Below are positions 1 through 3,789 of a stretch of 6,589 nt of DNA, one piece after another. The notes under the pieces were generated by a model. That model was not told the origin of the DNA, made no database searches, and saw nothing but the letters and a program-made list of their open reading frames with translations. Numbering within the stretch: the first letter of the stretch is position 1; each line of letters opens with the position of its first letter. Position numbers and translations under genes: made by a program. The DNA is from Burkholderiales bacterium (lineage in GTDB: Bacteria; Pseudomonadota; Gammaproteobacteria; Burkholderiales; Burkholderiaceae): positions 1 through 6,589 of the forward strand of contig CANFNO010000166.1 in NCBI GenBank assembly GCA_947447845.1, in the 5' to 3' direction.

Positions 1-626
1 AGCCGAAGATCCAGCTCGGGCTCGCCATGCATGCCCTGGTTGGTGGTGTTGACCAGCAATGCCACGCCGCTCAGCGCCTCATGGCGCTCGCTCCAGTCGA
101 CAGCCTGAATACCCGCACCAAATTCGTCACACAGTGCCTGTGCCTTGCCCAGGGTTCGGTTGATCAGTCGGATTTCCGTGGCGCCCTGGTCCAGCAGACT
201 CAGCACCACGGCGCGCGCGGCACCCCCGGCGCCCAGCACGGTCACCGGTCCAGCGTTGGCTTTCCAGTCGGGCTTGGCATCCAGCAGACTTTGAATATAG
301 CCATAGCCATCATTGTTAAAACCGTGCAGCGCACCTTCGGGCGTCACCACGATGGTGTTGATGGCGCCCATGCGGCGTGCCAGCGGGTCAACTACATCCA
401 CAAGCTTCATGGCGTTGACTTTGTGCGGGATGGTGATGTTGCAGCCAGCCATGCCCAGGGCAGACAGGCCACGAATCGCGTCTTCCAATTTGTTGGGCTG
501 CACAGGGAATAAGCCGTAAGCGCCTTGCAGGCCGTACTGGCGTATCCAATGGTTGTGAATGACGGGTGAGCGGGAATGCGCTACCGGCCAACCCATTACG
601 CCAGCCATTACATACTTGTGTGCCAT
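1..626 (-). CDS. aroE: Shikimate dehydrogenase AroE (partial, C-terminus outside window)
   Basis: AroE reduces 3-dehydroshikimate to shikimate with NADPH, a cytoplasmic step of the shikimate pathway to aromatic amino acids. The visible 208 residues run from an ATG at 624-626. An AGGAGT ribosome-binding site (635-640) lies 8 nt upstream of it, so the start is secure. Seen: the substrate-binding N-terminal segment AHSRSP (residues 16-21); NITIPHK with the expected catalytic Lys69; NNDGYGY with the expected catalytic Asp106; the Rossmann glycine motif VLGAGGAARA (130-139); an INRT segment (155-158), where NADP specificity is read; and NTTNQGM (193-199). The family is usually about 270-290 residues, so roughly the last 70 are missing beyond the edge. 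The gene lies downstream of the GFA-family gene on the same strand. The wording (MGWPVAHSRSP, GYGY, P-W, EIRLINRT) resembles alphaproteobacterial AroE more than the usual betaproteobacterial form. A quinate/shikimate dehydrogenase paralogue is possible. Confidence 0.93.
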   Translation of the reverse strand, partial: MAHKYVMAGVMGWPVAHSRSPVIHNHWIRQYGLQGAYGLFPVQPNKLEDAIRGLSALGMAGCNITIPHKVNAMKLVDVVDPLARRMGAINTIVVTPEGALHGFNNDGYGYIQSLLDAKPDWKANAGPVTVLGAGGAARAVVLSLLDQGATEIRLINRTLGKAQALCDEFGAGIQAVDWSERHEALSGVALLVNTTNQGMHGEPELDLR

Positions 627-745
627 CCGAAAAGACTCCTAGTGTTTAGATCCAACAGCATTATCCAAACAAGTGCGCCCGCAAGGCCTGCGCCACCACA
701 TAACCTGCTACTTGTACGCTGACGCAAGTGATGCTTGCAGGATTT
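627..745. other. Intergenic gap between GFA gene and aroE
   Basis: These 119 bp hold the aroE ribosome-binding site and a small hairpin (724-738: a 5-bp stem of GCAAG with CTTGC and a 5-nt loop) just after the GFA stop codon. The hairpin is weak and has no T-run on either strand, so I do not call it a terminator. No convincing -35/-10 pair for aroE was found, so read-through from the GFA gene is possible. Confidence 0.5.
635..640 (-). promoter_or_regulatory. Ribosome-binding site of aroE
   Basis: Read on the minus strand this is AGGAGT, 8 nt before the aroE ATG. It is one of the best Shine-Dalgarno matches in the window and fixes the aroE start. Confidence 0.75.
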
Positions 746-1162
746 TCAGTCTGGCAAAGGCACATGGTGCTTGCCTTCGGGTGACGAAGGCACCTGCGGG
801 TCCAGGGTGTAATAGTCGCCAGCCTCGGCCGTAAATATCTGTGCGGCAATGGTCAGGCCCTGAGGCGCATCGAGGCTGCCCGCAGCGATCGATACCCGTG
901 GCCCTCCGGTTTCTTCAAAGAAAAGGCTGGAGCCGCAGACATTGCAAAAGCCCCGTCTAAAGCCCGGCACCGCGCTGTACCACTGCAGACTGTCTTGCCG
1001 AAGGAGTTTGAAGTGCTCTCTTTTGCAGGCCGTGGCGGCCACAAAATGACCGCTGCTTCGGCGGCATTGCTCACAGTGGCAGGTAATGATGTCTCTGAGC
1101 TTGCCGTCGACCTGGTAGCGAACGCCACCACACATGCATCCACCACTTATGGGTTGAATCAT
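746..1162 (-). CDS. GFA/CENP-V-domain zinc-binding protein
   Basis: This is a small protein of 138 residues of the GFA family (glutathione-dependent formaldehyde-activating enzyme-like, CENP-V/GFA fold). The zinc ligands of the family are all visible: C9-x-C11 near the start, C28-x-C30-x-x-C33 (in a CHCEQCR segment), and C73-x-x-C76 followed by GSSLFF. The length is typical for single-domain members. The founding enzyme speeds up addition of formaldehyde to glutathione, but most members have no known substrate, so the reaction here is unknown. I chose the ATG at 1160-1162 because an AAGGAG site (1168-1173) sits 5 nt upstream. The in-frame TTG immediately before that ATG would be only 2 nt from the site. 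The gene is divergent from phaR and lies upstream of aroE. No signal peptide or membrane segment is visible, so it is probably cytoplasmic. Confidence 0.88.
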   Translation of the reverse strand: MIQPISGGCMCGGVRYQVDGKLRDIITCHCEQCRRSSGHFVAATACKREHFKLLRQDSLQWYSAVPGFRRGFCNVCGSSLFFEETGGPRVSIAAGSLDAPQGLTIAAQIFTAEAGDYYTLDPQVPSSPEGKHHVPLPD

Positions 1163-1179
1163 CAAGTCTCCTTAGTGAA

Positions 1180-1192
1180 GATTAGGGTAATC
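1180..1192. repeat. Perfect palindrome GATTA-GGG-TAATC in the GFA leader
   Basis: This inverted repeat has 5-bp arms and a 3-bp spacer. It lies 7 bp upstream of the GFA ribosome-binding site, in the divergent intergenic region. Its position would suit an operator for the GFA gene, or a weak leader hairpin. I do not recognise it as the site of a known regulator, and a 5-bp repeat can arise by chance. Confidence 0.35.
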
Positions 1193-1207
1193 ATGCGGGT
1201 ATTCATG

Positions 1208-1236
1208 TTGTCGAATGGATTGTGCCTCCCTAGAAT
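1208..1236 (+). promoter_or_regulatory. Predicted sigma70-type promoter of phaR
   Basis: A -35 box TTGTCG (1208-1213; 4 of 6 consensus bases) and a -10 box TAGAAT (1231-1236; 5 of 6) are separated by the ideal 17 bp. Transcription should start near 1242-1244, giving a leader of about 45 nt before the phaR ATG. The promoter also faces away from the GFA gene as expected. Confidence 0.6.
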
Positions 1237-1240
1237 GGTG

Positions 1241-1251
1241 CTGCAGTGCAG
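1241..1251. promoter_or_regulatory. Predicted PhaR operator, CTGC-AGT-GCAG
   Basis: This perfect palindrome fits the CTGC-N3-GCAG pattern reported for PhaR-type repressors of PHA genes in Rhodobacter, and resembles TGC-rich PhaR sites in Paracoccus. It overlaps the predicted start of phaR transcription, 5 bp after the -10 box, where a bound repressor would block RNA polymerase. PhaR is known to repress its own gene in Ralstonia/Cupriavidus. The assignment to PhaR is inference from motif and position. Confidence 0.5.
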
Positions 1252-1270
1252 TACATTGGTTGAACCGCAC

Positions 1271-1276
1271 AGGAAG
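1271..1276 (+). promoter_or_regulatory. Probable ribosome-binding site of phaR
   Basis: AGGAAG lies 11 nt before the phaR ATG. The spacing is slightly long, but it is the only purine-rich match in the leader and supports the ATG at 1288. Confidence 0.5.
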
Positions 1277-1287
1277 CTCGAAAAGAC

Positions 1288-1737
1288 ATGCCCAAAACCA
1301 TCGCCAACACCGCCGGGTCTTCGGACCGCATCATCAAGAAGTACCCGAATCGCCGTCTTTATGACACCGACACCTCCAGCTATATCACCCTGACCGAAAT
1401 CAAGCAGTTGGTGATGGACAGCGAACCGTTTGTCGTGCTTGACGCGAAGACCGGCGAGGACCTTACCCGAAGCATCCTGCTTCAGATCATCCTGGAAGAA
1501 GAGTCGCAAGGCTCGCCGATGTTCACCGCGCCGGTGCTGGCCAATGTGATTCGTTTTTACGGCCACACCATGCAAGGGTTTATGGGGGGCTACCTGGAGA
1601 AGAACATGCAGGCGCTGATGGATATGCAGTCCCCCATGGTCAAGGGGGTGATGGGCGCCAATATGTTCACGCAGATGCAAGAACAAATGGCCAAGCAGAC
1701 CGAACAGTTTTTGGGCACCCTGGGCATCAAGCGCTGA
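1288..1737 (+). CDS. phaR: Polyhydroxyalkanoate synthesis repressor PhaR
   Basis: PhaR binds DNA upstream of phasin (phaP) genes and its own gene, and also binds polyhydroxybutyrate granules. When granules form, the repressor is titrated away and phasin is made. The 149-residue protein opens its conserved DNA-binding PHB/PHA accumulation regulator domain at about residue 14 with IIKKYPNRRLYDT, continuing through SSYITLTEIKQLV and DLTRSILLQIILEEE (to about residue 72). A second conserved segment follows at about 76-115 (SPMFTAPVLANVIRFYGHTMQGFMGGYLEKN). The C-terminal part, from about residue 94, is rich in Met and Gln, as expected for an amphipathic granule- or oligomer-contacting region. Cupriavidus PhaR is about 30 residues longer, mainly at the C-terminus. 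The gene has its own predicted promoter and operator. It is followed after 43 bp by rimO on the same strand, so the two may be cotranscribed. No PHA synthase or phasin gene is in the window. Confidence 0.95.
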   Translation: MPKTIANTAGSSDRIIKKYPNRRLYDTDTSSYITLTEIKQLVMDSEPFVVLDAKTGEDLTRSILLQIILEEESQGSPMFTAPVLANVIRFYGHTMQGFMGGYLEKNMQALMDMQSPMVKGVMGANMFTQMQEQMAKQTEQFLGTLGIKR

Positions 1738-1747
1738 CCTTTGAAAA

Positions 1748-1770
1748 TCCCGGCATGACAAATGCTGGGA
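1748..1770 (+). other. Intercistronic hairpin before rimO
   Basis: A 9-bp stem (1748-1756 with 1762-1770, including one G-U pair in the RNA) closes a 5-nt GACAA loop. On the plus strand no T-run follows, so it is not a standard terminator for phaR. On the minus strand it is followed by TTTTC. Its right arm contains GGGA (1767-1770), the best-spaced Shine-Dalgarno-like sequence for rimO (10 nt before the ATG). It could therefore hide the ribosome-binding site, or protect the 3' end of a processed phaR message. Confidence 0.5.
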
Positions 1771-1780
1771 CAATCAGGGC

Positions 1781-3196
1781 ATGAGCGACGCAACTTCTTT
1801 CACTATTTCCCCTACAACGCCGATCGGCAAGGCCCCCCAGGTCGGATTCGTGAGCCTCGGATGTCCGAAGGCCTTGACGGACTCCGAACTGATTCTCACG
1901 CGCTTGAGCGCCGAGGGCTACCAGACTTCCAAGACTTTCCAGGGTGCAGACATTGTTATCGTCAACACCTGCGGCTTCATCGACGAGGCGGTGCAGGAAA
2001 GCCTGGACACCATAGGTGAGGCACTGGCAGCGAACGGCCGCGTTATTGTGACCGGCTGCCTGGGTGCCAAGACCGGCAAAGATGGCGGTAACATGGTGCG
2101 CCAAATGCATCCCAAGGTGCTGGCTGTGACCGGTCCACATGCGACGCAAGAAGTGATGGACGCCATCCACCTGCACCTGCCCAAGCCCCATGACCCGTTT
2201 ACCGACCTCGTGCCAAACGCTTTTGGCGTGGCCGGAATCAAGCTGACACCTCGGCACTACGCCTACCTCAAGATCAGCGAAGGCTGCAACCACCGCTGCA
2301 CTTTCTGCATCATCCCCAGCATGCGCGGCGATCTGGTGTCACGCCCGATCGGTGATGTGCTGACCGAGGCGCGTGCCCTGTTTGAAGGTGGTGTGAAAGA
2401 ACTGCTGGTAATCAGCCAGGACACTTCAGCCTACGGTGTGGACGTGAAATACCGAACCGGCTTTTGGGATGGCAAACCGGTCAAGACGCGGATGCAGGAA
2501 TTGGTTCAGTCCCTGGGGGAAATTGCGCAGGCCTATGGCGCCTGGGTGCGCTTGCACTATGTTTATCCCTACCCCAGTGTCGACGCCATATTGCCTTTGA
2601 TGGCCAGCGGGCTGGTGCTGCCTTATCTGGACGTGCCGCTTCAGCACAGCCACCCGGATGTGCTGCGCCGCATGAAGCGACCTGCCAGTGGTGAAAAGAA
2701 TCTGGATCGCATCCAGCAGTGGCGGGAGATTTGCCCGCAGTTGGTGGTGCGCAGCACCTTCATTGCCGGTTTTCCTGGCGAAACTGAAGAAGAATTTCAG
2801 CACCTGCTGGACTTTATGGAGGAAGCTCAGATTGATCGCGCCGGATGCTTTGCCTACAGCCCGGTGGAAGGCGCGACTGCGAACGCGCTGCCTGGCATGT
2901 TGGCGGCAGAATTGCGCGAAGAGCGTCGGGCCCGTTTCATGGAAGTTGCCGAGCGAGTCTCTGCTGCGCGTTTAAAGCGACATGTGGGCGCCACGATGCA
3001 AATTTTGGTGGACTCGGCACCCGGCATGGGCAAAAAGGGCGGCTTGGGCCGCAGTTACGCGGATGCTCCTGAGATTGATGGCGTGGTGCGTTTGTTGCCG
3101 CCCGAGAAAATAAGCAAGACCTTGAAAGTGGGCGAGTTCACCAAGGCTCGCATTGTGAGCACACAGGGCCACGACCTGGTTGCTCAACCCTTTTGA
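1781..3196 (+). CDS. rimO: Ribosomal protein S12 methylthiotransferase RimO
   Basis: RimO is a radical-SAM enzyme with two iron-sulfur clusters. It adds a methylthio group to the beta-carbon of a conserved aspartate of ribosomal protein S12 (Asp89 in E. coli numbering). The 471-residue protein shows the full layout. The N-terminal methylthiotransferase domain (about 19-140) has its three cluster cysteines at C28 (SLGCPKA), C64 (VNTCGF) and C93 (TGCLG). The radical-SAM domain carries CNHRCTFC (C169, C173, C176). A C-terminal TRAM domain, thought to hold S12, spans about 400-470. The motifs [12 protein letters not shown] and [14 protein letters not shown] are those of RimO rather than the tRNA enzyme MiaB. 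The protein is somewhat longer than E. coli RimO (about 441), partly from the N-terminus and from the segment around 222-238. The start at 1781 leaves 18 residues before the conserved [11 protein letters not shown]. Its ribosome-binding site is weak. The 3' end overlaps the convergent DUF3820 gene by 13 bp. Confidence 0.97.
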   Translation: MSDATSFTISPTTPIGKAPQVGFVSLGCPKALTDSELILTRLSAEGYQTSKTFQGADIVIVNTCGFIDEAVQESLDTIGEALAANGRVIVTGCLGAKTGKDGGNMVRQMHPKVLAVTGPHATQEVMDAIHLHLPKPHDPFTDLVPNAFGVAGIKLTPRHYAYLKISEGCNHRCTFCIIPSMRGDLVSRPIGDVLTEARALFEGGVKELLVISQDTSAYGVDVKYRTGFWDGKPVKTRMQELVQSLGEIAQAYGAWVRLHYVYPYPSVDAILPLMASGLVLPYLDVPLQHSHPDVLRRMKRPASGEKNLDRIQQWREICPQLVVRSTFIAGFPGETEEEFQHLLDFMEEAQIDRAGCFAYSPVEGATANALPGMLAAELREERRARFMEVAERVSAARLKRHVGATMQILVDSAPGMGKKGGLGRSYADAPEIDGVVRLLPPEKISKTLKVGEFTKARIVSTQGHDLVAQPF

Positions 3197-3411
3197 CGCT
3201 GGAGTGCGCGCAAGGGCGTCAACAAGTCTGACAGACCGTTGTGATCAATCTCATGCATGAGGTTGATCAGACGGCCAATTTCGCTTTTGGGCACGCCTTC
3301 GCGCACAAACCAGCGCAGATAGTCGCCGGGCAGGTCGGCTATACAACGGCCTTTGTATTTTCCAAACGGCATCTCGCGCGTCAGCAAAAGTTGTAGGTCT
3401 TCAGGGTTCAT
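3184..3411 (-). CDS. DUF3820 family small protein
   Basis: This protein of 75 residues belongs to the DUF3820 family (also labelled putative quorum-sensing-regulated virulence factor). Its role is not known and the virulence label should not be over-read. Seen: the family signature MPFGKYKGR (residues 14-22), then [16 protein letters not shown] (24-39) and a helical [19 protein letters not shown] segment (46-64). I chose the ATG at 3409-3411 because the conserved family sequence begins at [10 protein letters not shown] there. The frame stays open upstream to 3507, but that stretch (rich in Arg, Ser and His) does not look conserved. No Shine-Dalgarno sequence precedes the chosen ATG. The last 13 bp overlap the 3' end of rimO on the other strand. 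The protein is soluble, with no signal peptide or membrane segment. The tRNA-Leu terminator lies upstream, so it probably needs its own promoter, which I could not identify. Confidence 0.85.
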   Translation of the reverse strand: MNPEDLQLLLTREMPFGKYKGRCIADLPGDYLRWFVREGVPKSEIGRLINLMHEIDHNGLSDLLTPLRALQRQKG

Positions 3412-3523
3412 GGCGATGTGGATTGCTTTGCGGAATCTGCTACGTTGAGAACGGGGCCCATTGTGTGGAAGCGAGTCGGAGGCAACCAGTTGTACAAACA
3501 GAAGCAAAAAATTTGGACAATAG
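3412..3523. other. Gap between DUF3820 gene and tRNA terminator
   Basis: I see no gene, RNA or clear promoter in these 112 bp. On the minus strand a TTGTCC hexamer near 3512-3517 could be a -35 box for the DUF3820 gene, but no acceptable -10 box follows at the right distance. Confidence 0.35.
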
Positions 3524-3553
3524 AAAAAGGCCTGTGACTTTCGTCACAGGCCT
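3524..3553 (-). terminator. Rho-independent terminator of tRNA-Leu
   Basis: Read on the minus strand, a perfect stem (arms 3528-3538 and 3543-3553, 11 bp, mostly G-C) is capped by a GAAA tetraloop and ends in a run of five T residues (3524-3528). It begins 11 nt after the tRNA CCA end. This is a textbook intrinsic terminator. On the plus strand no good T-run follows. Confidence 0.92.
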
Positions 3554-3564
3554 CGTCTATTTAG

Positions 3565-3649
3565 TGGTGCCCGGGAGAGAACTCGAATCTCCACACCTTG
3601 CGGCGTACGGACCTGAACCGTATGCGTCTACCAATTCCGCCACCCGGGC
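3565..3649 (-). tRNA. tRNA-Leu (anticodon CAG)
   Basis: This is a complete 85-nt tRNA with genome-encoded CCA (3565-3567). The acceptor stem GCCCGGG (3643-3649) pairs perfectly with CCCGGGC (3569-3575), with discriminator A. The anticodon arm has a 5-bp stem (TACGG with CCGTA) around the loop TTCAGGT, giving anticodon CAG at 3613-3615, which reads CUG leucine codons. The D-arm TGGCGGAATTGGTAGACGC, the long variable arm (class II) and a T-loop TTCGAGT all fit bacterial leucine tRNA. CTG is by far the commonest Leu codon in the genes here, which fits the need for this tRNA. It appears to be a single-gene transcript, with a -10 box just upstream and a terminator just downstream. Confidence 0.97.
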
Positions 3650-3659
3650 AACGCCTCAG

Positions 3660-3665
3660 ATTGTA
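3660..3665 (-). promoter_or_regulatory. Probable -10 box of tRNA-Leu
   Basis: On the minus strand this reads TACAAT (5 of 6 consensus bases), with 10 nt between it and the mature 5' end of the tRNA. This suits a very short leader removed by RNase P. I could not find a good -35 box at 16-18 bp spacing. Confidence 0.5.
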
Positions 3666-3789
3666 GCACCGCATATTGGCGATTCTTGCAGTGGAATGAA
3701 TTTTTCGTGACGACTTAGTCAATCGGGCGAACGGTTCAGATGTCTGCAAGTGCATTGCCGTGTAAACCTTGTGACCATCAGGTTGCAAT

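Noticed and set aside
27..512. Open frame of 161 codons on the plus strand
   Set aside because: It is antisense to aroE, whose minus-strand frame carries all the catalytic motifs; its own protein looks like no family and is a by-product of codon bias.
724..738. Small hairpin after the GFA stop codon as a terminator
   Set aside because: The stem is only 5 bp and no T-run follows on either strand.
661..849. Open frame of 62 codons on the minus strand overlapping the end of the GFA gene and running into the gap before aroE
   Set aside because: It mostly overlaps the GFA gene in another frame, has no ribosome-binding site, and its sequence is not recognisable; the part in the gap is short.
1163..1165. 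TTG start for the GFA gene, one codon upstream
   Set aside because: It would leave only 2 nt to the AAGGAG site, whereas the next codon, ATG, has a good spacing of 5 nt.
1727..2293. Open frame of 188 codons on the minus strand opposite rimO
   Set aside because: It is antisense to conserved RimO sequence and shows no recognisable domain or ribosome-binding site.
3565..3649. tRNA-Leu as an integration site of a mobile island
   Set aside because: No integrase and no repeated tRNA 3' end is present in the window, and both flanks are ordinary chromosomal genes.
3743..3755. Second PhaR-like site upstream of rnr (CTGC-AAGT-GCAT)
   Set aside because: The right half does not match GCAG and there is no reason to expect PhaR control of rnr.
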